A stretch of 22,377 nt of DNA from an uncultured Bacteroides sp. GTDB lineage: Bacteria > Bacteroidota > Bacteroidia > Bacteroidales > Bacteroidaceae. The DNA is taken from the NCBI GenBank assembly GCA_900557355.1, contig USSR01000022.1, positions 1-22,377 on the forward strand, in the 5' to 3' direction. Both the position numbers and the translations under genes were made by a program. Numbering within the stretch: position 1 is the first letter of the stretch; each line of letters begins with the position of its first letter. Of the stretch, positions 8,247-16,893 are shown in pieces. The notes below the pieces were generated by a model. That model had not been told where the DNA came from and searched no databases. It saw nothing but the letters and a program-made list of their open reading frames with translations.

Positions 8247-10112
8247 TTAGTACTTTTTATAAGGTTCGGACATGGCATGGAATGTTTGTGGTATCCATAC
8301 CCTGTAACGCCCATTGGGATTCCAATCATTGCCAGAAGAAGAAAAGTCGCAAAAATTGATAAGTTTGGGAGTCTTGTTTTCTACGTTTTCTAAATCCGTA
8401 CCCAATACGGCAGGAACTGTAAGTGTGATCCAAGGGAAGGTTCCTGTTTTGTTTTTTTTAATTTTCGCTTGTATTACACCTTGATTGTTACACTTAATGG
8501 TTGCACATTCGTCTATATCACCATCGTTGAAACGACTGTCTCGTGCGAAAAGTAAAGGACCGCGTACTATGGCTTGAGAATTATTTAGTTTTACGACTTT
8601 GGTTTCTATCTTGAAATCAAGTGTCACCTTATCCGCATTTTCCCAGATACGTTCTATGTATAGGTAGCCTCCTTTATGCGTTATTTCCTGCTCCTCTCCA
8701 TTTATATAGGCTTTCATCTTTTCTATTTGAGTCGGTATACGTAACGCAAGCGTGAATTTCTCCTTTTTTTGTACTCCTATGTTTACATTTACCTTACCAT
8801 GTATAGGATAATCGCTCTCTACATTTAAATGAACTTTATTTTTTTTATTTAGTGAAATAGTGGCCTGTAAAGGTAAATAGAGGTTGAGATAAATGTGGTT
8901 GTCTTTTATTGTACAAGCCGTTTTGGGTATTAGAGCAAACCCTCTTGGTCCATTGGCGTTACAACAATTTATATGCATACCACATTGCTCTTCGCCGGGT
9001 TGTCTTCGACCTTCCAATGGGCTGTATTTAGAGATTTGACTGCCGTCATTTTTCATGGTTGCCATCAAAGCGTTGTACATGGTGTGTTCAAATTCTTCTG
9101 CATAGAACGAGTTGCCGGTTTTGCATAGCAGGCGATGACATAGTTGCATGTAAGTAAATGTGACGCAAGTTTCCATGGTATGGTATGTAGGCAATGTTTG
9201 TTTCTCCTTTCCTTTATACCAGCATTCAAAAGCGGCTCCTGAACCTGCTATATTAATCTCATCTTCTTGGATATTGTTTACTGCTTTCTCTGCAATTCTT
9301 ATGTAAAAAGGATCATTTACTATGGTGCCAAGTTCTATCAGCCCTTCATAACATGACATCATTTCATAAGCTTTCTGACCATTTTCGAATGACCACCAAG
9401 ATTTTGGAAAAGCGGAACGCTCAGAAACAGGAATGTTTTTCAATGTTTTAGTTATCAGTTGAGAACTCCCTTCCCGTTCGATAGAAGAAACAATGCTTTT
9501 GGCAAAAGATAAATATCGGGGATTTCTGGTAATATCGTATAAATAAACCACAGGCTCCAAAATGGAGCAACTGGCCATGCCTAAATAATAACCGGTTGCA
9601 GCAATATTAATATTATGTATTTGTAGTTGTTCCATGAGATGGTTTATCAGTCGTTCAACTGCATTCAAGGCTTTTTTATCGCCGGTGAGCCTATAATAAG
9701 AAAGCAAGGAGAGCGAAGTGTATTTTCTTCCCCAAATATCCCAATTGGTCAGTTGTGCTTCTCGTTTGTAATTTCCTATATATCCATCACTTGTTTGGGT
9801 ATTCATGAGCTTTTCTACGCTGTTTGTTATCAAATTATACAATTCTTTATCCTTTGTATATTGGTATGAAGCTATTGCCCCGAGTAGCCATTTTCCGAAA
9901 AATTCAGATTGCCAGAGATGATCCTCGTTTCGATGCTTGAAAGGCTCGATTAGGTGGTCTGTATTTTGGGATTTTACTCGATGTTCTATGCAGGTGTTAA
10001 TGCGATTGCCGATATAGCCATCAATATGAATATTTTCTATGTTATATTCTTGAGAGAGAGCTGGTAGTATATTGAGTATACATAATCCGATAATCCATTT
10101 TTTATAGTTCAT
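8247..10112 (-). CDS. GH127-family (DUF1680) beta-L-arabinofuranosidase-like enzyme, secreted
   Basis: A 621-residue protein from the ATG at 10112, which starts directly at the signal peptide MNYKKWIIGLCILNILPALSQ's first residues; an in-frame ATG at 10148 would add 12 residues before the signal and is less likely. The (alpha/alpha)6 barrel has the residue set known from the characterised GH127 HypBA1: FEC (E296, equivalent of E322), METC (E314 and C316, equivalents of E338 and C340) and the CC pair in HINCCNANG (C383, C384, equivalents of C417 and C418). The last of these includes the nucleophilic Cys of the family. A C-terminal beta-sandwich follows. The expected reaction is release of terminal beta-L-arabinofuranose in the periplasm; some relatives act on other sugars. 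The gene lies 60 bases upstream of the SGNH esterase in the same orientation and 228 bases downstream of the EEP gene. Confidence 0.9.
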   Translation of the reverse strand: MNYKKWIIGLCILNILPALSQEYNIENIHIDGYIGNRINTCIEHRVKSQNTDHLIEPFKHRNEDHLWQSEFFGKWLLGAIASYQYTKDKELYNLITNSVEKLMNTQTSDGYIGNYKREAQLTNWDIWGRKYTSLSLLSYYRLTGDKKALNAVERLINHLMEQLQIHNINIAATGYYLGMASCSILEPVVYLYDITRNPRYLSFAKSIVSSIEREGSSQLITKTLKNIPVSERSAFPKSWWSFENGQKAYEMMSCYEGLIELGTIVNDPFYIRIAEKAVNNIQEDEINIAGSGAAFECWYKGKEKQTLPTYHTMETCVTFTYMQLCHRLLCKTGNSFYAEEFEHTMYNALMATMKNDGSQISKYSPLEGRRQPGEEQCGMHINCCNANGPRGFALIPKTACTIKDNHIYLNLYLPLQATISLNKKNKVHLNVESDYPIHGKVNVNIGVQKKEKFTLALRIPTQIEKMKAYINGEEQEITHKGGYLYIERIWENADKVTLDFKIETKVVKLNNSQAIVRGPLLFARDSRFNDGDIDECATIKCNNQGVIQAKIKKNKTGTFPWITLTVPAVLGTDLENVENKTPKLINFCDFSSSGNDWNPNGRYRVWIPQTFHAMSEPYKKY

Positions 10113-10340
10113 ATATTTTTGAGTATTAATTGTTTTCTGCAAATTCATTTGTCATATGTATTGTGTTATGGTAATATTTTTGTGTGCAAATTTGACAAAA
10201 ACTATACTGGCAACTGTTTTTAACTATTAACAGCTGTCGGCAATCGAATGTGTAAACAGAAGTGAGGCCCCTTCTTGGTATGCAGACGTTTGCTAGTCTA
10301 TGGGCACTCACTATGTCAGGCTCACGTTAATTTGTCCTCA
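10113..10340. other. 228-base intergenic gap between EEP and GH127 genes
   Basis: This is the largest gap within the enzyme part of the minus-strand cluster. It holds an imperfect inverted repeat at 10211-10236 (CAACTGTT with AACAGCTG, one mismatch, 10-base loop) and a weak hairpin around 10259-10276 followed on the minus strand by TGTTT. No TAnnTTTG box with a matching -33 element was found. A 61-codon minus-strand frame (10126-10311) runs into the GH127 start region but has no recognisable features. The space could hold a secondary promoter for the GH127-SGNH-GH106 genes; I cannot show one. Confidence 0.4.
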
Positions 10341-11240
10341 TTATAATTCTGCTTTTATCATAATAGGATAATGATCGGAAGAAAATCGTCCTTGACGCGC
10401 ATCATCCGTAATGGTTTCAAAGGAGAGAACTTTAATGCTTTTTTCCACTAAAATATAGTCGATTCGATGTTCTGGGTTGAAATCGAAATTCCAATAATGC
10501 AAAGTGCCTGCAGGACCTTTCGGGGTAGTCTCTGATATGCTATAAGAATCTTTGAATAGTCCGGAATTTAGAATAAAGGAAATAGGTTCTTCATCTGGGT
10601 CACAGTTTAAATCACCGGTACAAAAGTAAGGCAGATCTCCTGCTATTTCTTGTACTTTCTGAACAAGTAACTTTGCGGAGTTGACGCGTGCTTCATTGCT
10701 GACATGATCAAAATGCGATGAGAAGAAGAAAAAATCTTTGTCCGTCTTTTTATCTTTGAATTTACCCCATGTGCAGATTCGGTTGCAAAAAGAGTTCCAA
10801 CTTTTAGACGGCTTGTCCGGAGTTTCTGAATACCAAAATTGTCCATGATATAATAATTCCACTCTTTCTTTTTTGTAAAGAATAGGGCAGAACTCTCCAG
10901 CTTCTTTTCCATCGTCACGACCTGTACCTATGTATTCATACTGTTTTAATTCTAACAGATCATTCAGTTGGTTTAAAAGACACTCATTAACGCCAAAGAT
11001 ATCAAAATCATGTGATGTGATGATTTCTTTTGCCATTGTCTTTCGGTTTGCCCAAACGTATTGTCCATCTTCAGGTGTGTCATAGCGAATATTGAATTGG
11101 GCTACGCAAAGAGAGTTGGATGGCGTTTCATTGTTAAATGGAGGCATTTCTGGTTCATCTTCTATTGTTGAATTGGAGCAACCAATAAAAAAAAATGAAA
11201 GAAGAAAGAAGTTGTAAATGAAATTTCTTTTAGAGTTCAT
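10341..11240 (-). CDS. Endonuclease/exonuclease/phosphatase (EEP)-fold lipoprotein
   Basis: A 299-residue lipoprotein (lipobox FIGC, C21) of the DNase I-like EEP fold. Active-site motifs are in order: FNIRYD (N50), GVNECL (E86), SSHFDH (H176), TGDLNCDP (D210, N212), HRIDYI (D261) and SSDHYPI (D289, H290), so the catalytic set looks complete. The family hydrolyses phosphodiester or phosphomonoester bonds in DNA, sphingomyelin, inositol phosphates and other compounds. The lipid anchor puts this one in the envelope, and the closest look is to the Bacteroides EEP lipoproteins found in glycan loci; their substrate is not known to me. The gene follows susD by 161 bases, with a terminator between, and GH127 by 228 bases, so it may be expressed by read-through or from its own promoter. 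The acidic linker after the lipobox (EDEPE) is typical of exported lipoproteins. Confidence 0.85.
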   Translation of the reverse strand: MNSKRNFIYNFFLLSFFFIGCSNSTIEDEPEMPPFNNETPSNSLCVAQFNIRYDTPEDGQYVWANRKTMAKEIITSHDFDIFGVNECLLNQLNDLLELKQYEYIGTGRDDGKEAGEFCPILYKKERVELLYHGQFWYSETPDKPSKSWNSFCNRICTWGKFKDKKTDKDFFFFSSHFDHVSNEARVNSAKLLVQKVQEIAGDLPYFCTGDLNCDPDEEPISFILNSGLFKDSYSISETTPKGPAGTLHYWNFDFNPEHRIDYILVEKSIKVLSFETITDDARQGRFSSDHYPIMIKAEL

Positions 11241-11316
11241 AGGTCTTGTTTTAATTATTAGTATTTTATAATTCCATATATTAGTGAGATGGTAAGTTTG
11301 AAAATGAATTCAGGTG

Positions 11317-11378
11317 AAAAAGCGGAGTTATTGCATAAATAGAGAGTTAAAACTTGCATCCTTGCAATAGCTCCACTT
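11317..11378 (-). terminator. Rho-independent-type terminator or attenuator after susD
   Basis: On the minus strand a 16-bp stem forms between 11378-11363 and 11335-11320 (one mismatch, one G-U pair, 27-base loop) and is followed by a TTTTT run at 11321-11317. It starts 24 bases after the susD stop. Partial termination here would give higher susCD than downstream enzyme expression, an arrangement well known for SusC/SusD operons. Confidence 0.7.
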
Positions 11379-11401
11379 GATTTCCTATTGAATATTTTCG
11401 A

Positions 11402-13168
11402 CTAAAAATTTAAGCCGTCATCCCAGCCCGGATTTTGCGTAAGTGCACCATTTGTGATGAGACGTTCATTAGAGGGTATTGGGTAAAAATAATCACGTTG
11501 TTCATTCCAGAAAAGCGTGAGGCCTTTATGAGGAGATAGATAACCTTTATTTCCATCAGAAAGTTTAATGTCGGAATCTATCTTTAAGTATGTTATACCT
11601 TGTGCATTACCAGGCTTTGTGTCTGTATAAAGACAAATATCGTTTTGTCCGTCACCGTTAAGGTCATATTCGCCGGGAGATGGAAAATACATACCCAATA
11701 TGGCTTGTTTCATGTTTTGCCCGGCTTTCCAGCGCAGGATGTCATCATAACGAAAATGTTCAGAAAGCAATTCGATTGTTCTTTCACGACGAATTTCCAA
11801 GATTACCCCTTGATTAGCGCCGGAGACATTTGGGTAGCCGGTAGTGTTTGCTAATAAATAGGGGTCTGGATTTGCATTGGCTGTTTTCATGATGAGATGG
11901 GGCATTCCTACACGGTCGCGCAATTTATTGATAGAAATATCCAAATCGTCTTGAGTTAATTGGTTGATTTCAGCTAAAGCTTCTGCATAGTTAAGGTAAA
12001 CTTCTGCAAGTCTAAAATAGAAGAGATCAATATCACTTTTTCCTCCTACTGCTTCATCTTCATATTTAATTAACTGATATCCGGTCACGCAAGCATTAAG
12101 GTCTGGAATATTTTTTCTGTTTGATACTATGGGCTGATAACTTGGGGTACAAATAGACTGTGCAAGACGTGGATCACGATTTTTGCATTCATCTACAAAA
12201 GTCATAGTTTCCCAATTGGGATTGTCTGTAAACCGGGAACCATCATTCATCAGATAACTAGCTATAATTTTTCTAGTCACTCCAGGACGTCCTTCACCTA
12301 CGCTTGTGTGATATGTACCAACTGTATTGTATATATCATACGTTAAATTATAATTTCTTGCCATAATTACTTCCGTTGTTGGAGCATTTTGTGAAGTAAA
12401 GAGTTTTCGGTATGCCTGGTTCGTTCCACCTTCTGTATATAAGGTATAATTGCTTTCCTTCATTAATTCTCTAGAGGCTGTTATAGATTCTTGCAAGAAA
12501 AAATCGGCATTAGTGCTAAGATTTAAATTGTGGTACTTTCTGAATGTGCCTTCAAAAAGGCAAACTCTGGATTTAAGAGACAATGCTGTCCACTTTGTTA
12601 CTGTATAAACAGAAGGCGTTGTAGAAAGATTGGTGATGGCAAAATCGAGATCTTCCAATATATTTTTCATGACCAATTCTCGAGAGTCTCTCGGTTTGTT
12701 TAATTGGTCTGTTTCAGAAACGAATAATTCTGTGTCATACCATGGGACATCCCCAAATCTTTTTACCATTTCGAAATAAAAATATGCTCTGAAAAAACGG
12801 GTTAATGCTTGATAACGTGTCCTGACCGTTTTATCCTTACAATTGACAGAGTATTGCAATAGAGTGTTGAAACGCCGTAAGTATCCCCATTCCCAGCCTC
12901 CTCCTGAAGCTGGAACTGTACGGGAGTCTGTTGCCGCGCTATTGGGAGTACTATGAGTTATATTATCGGCATCATCTTTATAAAGATCTCTATCTTTGGG
13001 GAGAGAATTGTAGAAATTTGTGCTAAAAGCCTGTAAATCAGCTTCGGTAGAAAAGAACGTTTCTGGAGTGATTTTGTCTTTCGGCGTTACATCAAGTAAA
13101 TCATCACATGAACTAAAGCTCAGTATAAATATTGAAGCTGCGATGAGTAAGAATATGTTATTTTTCAT
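11402..13168 (-). CDS. susD: SusD/RagB-family glycan-binding lipoprotein
   Basis: A 588-residue outer-membrane lipoprotein (signal with lipobox FSSC, C21) that would cap the SusC transporter and bind glycan at the cell surface. Family marks are the N-terminal CDDLLDVTPKDKITPETFF segment, TPR-like helices with LAEVYLNYAEALAE, the RRERTIELLSEHFRYDDILRW segment in shortened form typical of the C-terminal third, and the closing YPIPSNERLITNGALTQNPGW. Length is usual for the family. The gene starts 14 bases after the susC stop, so the pair is translated from one message. The ligand cannot be read from the sequence. The symbol is used for the family, not as proof of starch binding. Confidence 0.96.
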   Translation of the reverse strand: MKNNIFLLIAASIFILSFSSCDDLLDVTPKDKITPETFFSTEADLQAFSTNFYNSLPKDRDLYKDDADNITHSTPNSAATDSRTVPASGGGWEWGYLRRFNTLLQYSVNCKDKTVRTRYQALTRFFRAYFYFEMVKRFGDVPWYDTELFVSETDQLNKPRDSRELVMKNILEDLDFAITNLSTTPSVYTVTKWTALSLKSRVCLFEGTFRKYHNLNLSTNADFFLQESITASRELMKESNYTLYTEGGTNQAYRKLFTSQNAPTTEVIMARNYNLTYDIYNTVGTYHTSVGEGRPGVTRKIIASYLMNDGSRFTDNPNWETMTFVDECKNRDPRLAQSICTPSYQPIVSNRKNIPDLNACVTGYQLIKYEDEAVGGKSDIDLFYFRLAEVYLNYAEALAEINQLTQDDLDISINKLRDRVGMPHLIMKTANANPDPYLLANTTGYPNVSGANQGVILEIRRERTIELLSEHFRYDDILRWKAGQNMKQAILGMYFPSPGEYDLNGDGQNDICLYTDTKPGNAQGITYLKIDSDIKLSDGNKGYLSPHKGLTLFWNEQRDYFYPIPSNERLITNGALTQNPGWDDGLNF

Positions 13169-13182
13169 ATAGTCAAAATTAA

Positions 13183-16100
13183 TTAGAAGTTAATATTAAC
13201 ACCAAATGTGAAACTTTTTTGCCAAGGATAGACCTTCAAAGTTCCGCCTTGTCTGGCTTGTTCCGGGTCGACATAGTCGGTTTTTATCGGTGACCAATAA
13301 GCAAGATTTTCTCCGGAAAAATAAAGACGAACTAAGTCAAGGCCTATTTTGTTAGTCAGAAACTTAGGAAGTGAATAACCGATTGTCAGGTTTTTTAACC
13401 GACAATAACCAATATTTTGAAGATAGCGGTCATTCACTGTTGAAAGTTCCGAATTTTCTGTAAGGGCAACAGCTGTTCTAGGTCTGGGGAAGTAAGCGTT
13501 GGGATTATCTTCTGACCAACATAATTTTTGAAAATCCTTCGGAATAAATGTTCCGTAGGGGCGGTTGTAATATCCCCAAAATGCTTGGGCTTCTCTTCCT
13601 GGATACCAATCTATGTGGCCGATACCTTGGAAGAATATATTAAAATCAAATCCATACCATTGGAAAGCCAAGTTAGTGCCATATTGATAGCGTGGAGAAC
13701 TATTTCCTAAAATTTCGCGGTCACCGGAGCTTCCGACTCTGTTTTCACCGATACTTATAGTTTTGTTACCATCCAGATCCCGGTATTTTAAATCGCCGGC
13801 ACGTACTCCCCGGTATTCACCCGATGAACTATTGATAGTGGTGTTTACAGATCTTTGATCTACTTCATAGTTCTTAGCTTCTTCATCGGTCGCAAAGAAG
13901 CCATCGACGCGATATCCCCATATTTCACCAATCCGCATTCCTTCATAATAAGTCTTAGCTAATAGTTTGTCGGGGTTGTCGAATTTGGTGATTTCACTGA
14001 TGTAATCACTGAATGTAAAACTCAGTTGATAAGAGAAAGGTTTGTTGCCTAACTTAAACTGATCTCGCCAAGCAACAGAGAGTTCATAGCCCTTTGTACG
14101 CATATCTGCACTGTTCATTTTAGGAGCGGAAGTGCCATATACGGCGGGTAATGTGATGCCGGCGGTAAGCATATCCTTTGTATTCCGAATATAATATTCT
14201 CCGGTGAAAGTTAATCTGTTGTCCAAAAATGTCATATCCACACCAGCATTATGTTGTTGTACAGTCTCCCATGTCAGATTGTCGGCAGAGGGAGCGGAAA
14301 TGTCTGCGTAAGATGGTCTCGCACCTCCGAATAAATATCCGGTAGTTCCTATACTGATAGTGCGGATATAGTCATAATAGCCAACTTGTTGGTTTCCTAA
14401 ACTACCAAAAGAGTATCTGAACTTTAAATTGTTACACCAGTCTTTCATATTGCTGAAAAACTTTTCTTCCGAGACTCTCCAACCAACAGACATAGAAGGA
14501 AAGAATCCCCAGCGATGACCAGAAGCAAAACGAGAGGTACCATCATAACGTCCGCTTAGTTCAAGTAAATATATCCCTTTGTAGTCATAGTTTATACGTC
14601 CGAAAAAACCTGCAAGTTTATATTCATTTTGCCCTCCTGTCACTTCCATCCGTTTTTGGTTTGTGGCAGGATCTACTCCTATCAGGTTAAAATCATCCAA
14701 AACATCGGAAAGAAGATTATATCCTGTGCCACGAACAGTCTTGTTGTAACGAGTTTCATAATTAAAACCACCTGTAACTTTATAATTATGTTTGTTGGAT
14801 ACAGAACCTTGGTATGTGGCAAATACATTCGTTGCCCAATATTCATTGGGGGCAAATTGCTCAAACATTTGATTTTGGAAATTACCGGTATTAAGTATGG
14901 ATGTTTCTCCCGGATATTTGGAATATGTTCCATTAGATTGCCGGCGTATGTCGTATTGGTTATAGAGCATGTATGTCAAGTTAGCTTTTATCTCCAACCC
15001 TTTCAATGGTTTTAATGTAAGTTCTGTAGTGGTCTTGAAGTTATCTTTACGAGTTTTATTTCTGAACCCTTCGCTGTCTAATATGACTAATAAACCGTCC
15101 ATAATGGCATAGTCGGTCAGTGAAGTAGTATAAAGGCTTGTCCCGTCAGGATTTTGGGTAGGGAAACTTGCCAAACCATGGTTCTGGGCTTGAGATATGT
15201 TCGAATTTATACCTCCCAATCCAGGATAAGTATAATTAGAATTGAAAAATTCAGTATTGTTACTAATGTTAAGCCAATCAGTAATATCTGCGGAAATCCT
15301 TGAATGGAAATTTATTCTTCTGAATTTGTCAGTATTTCTTCGATACATTCCTTCTTCACTATTATAACCAGCCGAAAGGTAAAATTTCAATTTGTTTGTT
15401 CCTCCGGATATGGAAATATTGTGGCTTTGCAATGGTTTCTTGTCTTTGAACAAGTATTGCCACCAATCCGTATTGGCGTAGTATAAGTATACATTCTGTC
15501 CGTTTCTCTTATCCAATACGGTCCAAGGGCGGGCAGGATCTTCTGTCTTGTCGTTTCTTCTTTCCCATAACTCTTTCATGTCTTCTTCTGTATACGAGGT
15601 ATAGCGACGCCCGTTATTGGGAATGTAAAACTGGTCAACCAAAGAAACATGGTAATAACCACGGTTTTCGTAATCCGTAGATGTAGTGGGTTCTGTCCAA
15701 CCAACACGCCCACTATAGCTAATTTGTACTTTCCCATCAGAAGAACCGGATTTTGTTGTGACTAAAATAACTCCGAATGAAGCACGTCCACCATAAATAG
15801 CAGCGGCGGAGGCGTCTTTTATAACTGAAATTGATTCTATATCATTAGGGTTTACACGGTCAAGGTCCCCTTCAACTCCATCGACTAACACCAATGGTGA
15901 GCCTCCGTTGATTGAGTTCGTACCACGGATATTAAAGCTTGCAGTATTACCCGGTACACCGGAAGAAGTGGTGATATTGAGACCGGGTACACGTCCTTGT
16001 AGCATGTGTGTAACGCTACTGGCCGGTCTGTCTACAAGCTCTTGAGATGTAACGGTCGAAATTGCTCCTGTTAGATTAGTTCGTTTCTGAGAGCCATAAC

Positions 16101-16743
16101 CAACCACCACTACTTCGTCTAAGGTCTTAACATCTTCCACTAAAAAGACTTTTAAGCTATTCAAGTTCTTTAATTTTATTGTTTGTGGAATGTATCCTAT
16201 ATAACTGAATTGAAGAACATCACCAATGTCGGCTGATAATGAAAACTTCCCGTTTATATCAGTTATTGATCCCTGTGATATACCCTTTACTGTTATTGTA
16301 ACTCCGATCAAAGGCTCCCCGGCTCTATCTGTTACCACTCCGGTGATTTTTTTTATTGTCGGGGTTTGGGTAATTTCTTTTTTAGTGAGTATTATATGGT
16401 TTCCTTCTATTTTATAAATAATAGGAGATTCATGTAGTAATATGGACAATACTTCAGAAACGGGTCTGGCCTTCACGCTGATGCTTTTGTGCAAATTTAC
16501 ATCTACATTTTTTTTATAGATGAATAAGTAATTGGTTTGAGATTCAATTTCACTCAATATAGATTCCAGTCTGACATCTTGCTTATTAATTGTAACTTTG
16601 GCATTTTGAGAATTTGCATTCTTTGCCATTAAGCTAAATGAGCAGAATAACAAAAGGAATATAGATGTTCGCATAATTCTAAATAATTGTTTTGAATTTG
16701 GATTTTTTTTGCAGTAAAAATCCAATAAAGAAATATTTTTCAT
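13183..16743 (-). CDS. susC: SusC/RagA-family TonB-dependent transporter with STN signalling domain
   Basis: A 1186-residue outer-membrane importer. The order is: signal peptide (about 1-46), secretin/TonB N-terminal (STN) domain (about 47-120), carboxypeptidase-regulatory-like domain (133-203, ITGVVTDRAGEPLIGVTI), TonB box region DEVVVVGYG (209-217), plug (about 220-335, with LVLVDGVEG and IESISVIKDASAAAIYG) and a barrel ending in FTFGVNINF. The STN domain is the part that contacts a FecR-type anti-sigma factor; fecR lies 150 bases upstream, so this transporter probably reports substrate capture to the ECF sigma factor. The ATG at 16743 is taken as start; an ATG at 16674 (residue 24) would also leave a full signal peptide. 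Long N-terminal leaders of this kind are usual in STN-bearing SusC proteins. Confidence 0.96.
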   Translation of the reverse strand: MKNISLLDFYCKKNPNSKQLFRIMRTSIFLLLFCSFSLMAKNANSQNAKVTINKQDVRLESILSEIESQTNYLFIYKKNVDVNLHKSISVKARPVSEVLSILLHESPIIYKIEGNHIILTKKEITQTPTIKKITGVVTDRAGEPLIGVTITVKGISQGSITDINGKFSLSADIGDVLQFSYIGYIPQTIKLKNLNSLKVFLVEDVKTLDEVVVVGYGSQKRTNLTGAISTVTSQELVDRPASSVTHMLQGRVPGLNITTSSGVPGNTASFNIRGTNSINGGSPLVLVDGVEGDLDRVNPNDIESISVIKDASAAAIYGGRASFGVILVTTKSGSSDGKVQISYSGRVGWTEPTTSTDYENRGYYHVSLVDQFYIPNNGRRYTSYTEEDMKELWERRNDKTEDPARPWTVLDKRNGQNVYLYYANTDWWQYLFKDKKPLQSHNISISGGTNKLKFYLSAGYNSEEGMYRRNTDKFRRINFHSRISADITDWLNISNNTEFFNSNYTYPGLGGINSNISQAQNHGLASFPTQNPDGTSLYTTSLTDYAIMDGLLVILDSEGFRNKTRKDNFKTTTELTLKPLKGLEIKANLTYMLYNQYDIRRQSNGTYSKYPGETSILNTGNFQNQMFEQFAPNEYWATNVFATYQGSVSNKHNYKVTGGFNYETRYNKTVRGTGYNLLSDVLDDFNLIGVDPATNQKRMEVTGGQNEYKLAGFFGRINYDYKGIYLLELSGRYDGTSRFASGHRWGFFPSMSVGWRVSEEKFFSNMKDWCNNLKFRYSFGSLGNQQVGYYDYIRTISIGTTGYLFGGARPSYADISAPSADNLTWETVQQHNAGVDMTFLDNRLTFTGEYYIRNTKDMLTAGITLPAVYGTSAPKMNSADMRTKGYELSVAWRDQFKLGNKPFSYQLSFTFSDYISEITKFDNPDKLLAKTYYEGMRIGEIWGYRVDGFFATDEEAKNYEVDQRSVNTTINSSSGEYRGVRAGDLKYRDLDGNKTISIGENRVGSSGDREILGNSSPRYQYGTNLAFQWYGFDFNIFFQGIGHIDWYPGREAQAFWGYYNRPYGTFIPKDFQKLCWSEDNPNAYFPRPRTAVALTENSELSTVNDRYLQNIGYCRLKNLTIGYSLPKFLTNKIGLDLVRLYFSGENLAYWSPIKTDYVDPEQARQGGTLKVYPWQKSFTFGVNINF

Positions 16744-16794
16744 ATATTTGTAACTGATTTATTAATACGATTTTATAAAAATTGTGTTAGGCAG

Positions 16795-16827
16795 GAGCTG
16801 ATAGATAGGGCAAATATCTGTCAGCTC
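16795..16827. repeat. 12-bp inverted repeat overlapping the candidate susC promoter
   Basis: GAGCTGATAGAT (16795-16806) is inverted at 16816-16827 with one mismatch and a 9-base spacer. The right arm and spacer cover the candidate -7 box. In the minus-strand message there is no U-tract after the stem, so it is not a terminator for fecR; on the plus strand T-rich DNA follows. It may be an operator-like site or a leader hairpin. Confidence 0.5.
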
Positions 16828-16840
16828 TTTTGTTTTTCAA
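16811..16840 (-). promoter_or_regulatory. Candidate susC promoter (near-consensus Bacteroides type)
   Basis: On the minus strand ATTG (its TTG at 16840-16838) is followed by 19 bases and then GATATTTG (16818-16811). The Bacteroides sigma-ABfr consensus is TTTG, 19-21 bases, TAnnTTTG, so both boxes deviate by one base. Position fits a leader of about 60 bases before the susC ATG. It could instead be unrelated to the ECF-dependent promoter expected for this gene. Confidence 0.4.
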
Positions 16841-16893
16841 TTAGTATCATTTCATAGGCTTGTTTCTCCCGTGTTATTGAGTTAATATTCTTA

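Noticed and set aside
10126..10311. 61-codon minus-strand frame upstream of GH127
   Set aside because: It overlaps the GH127 start region, has no recognisable motif or good start context, and lies in AT-rich gap DNA.
14629..15015. 128-codon plus-strand frame inside susC
   Set aside because: It is antisense to a well-supported SusC barrel and shows no domain signature.
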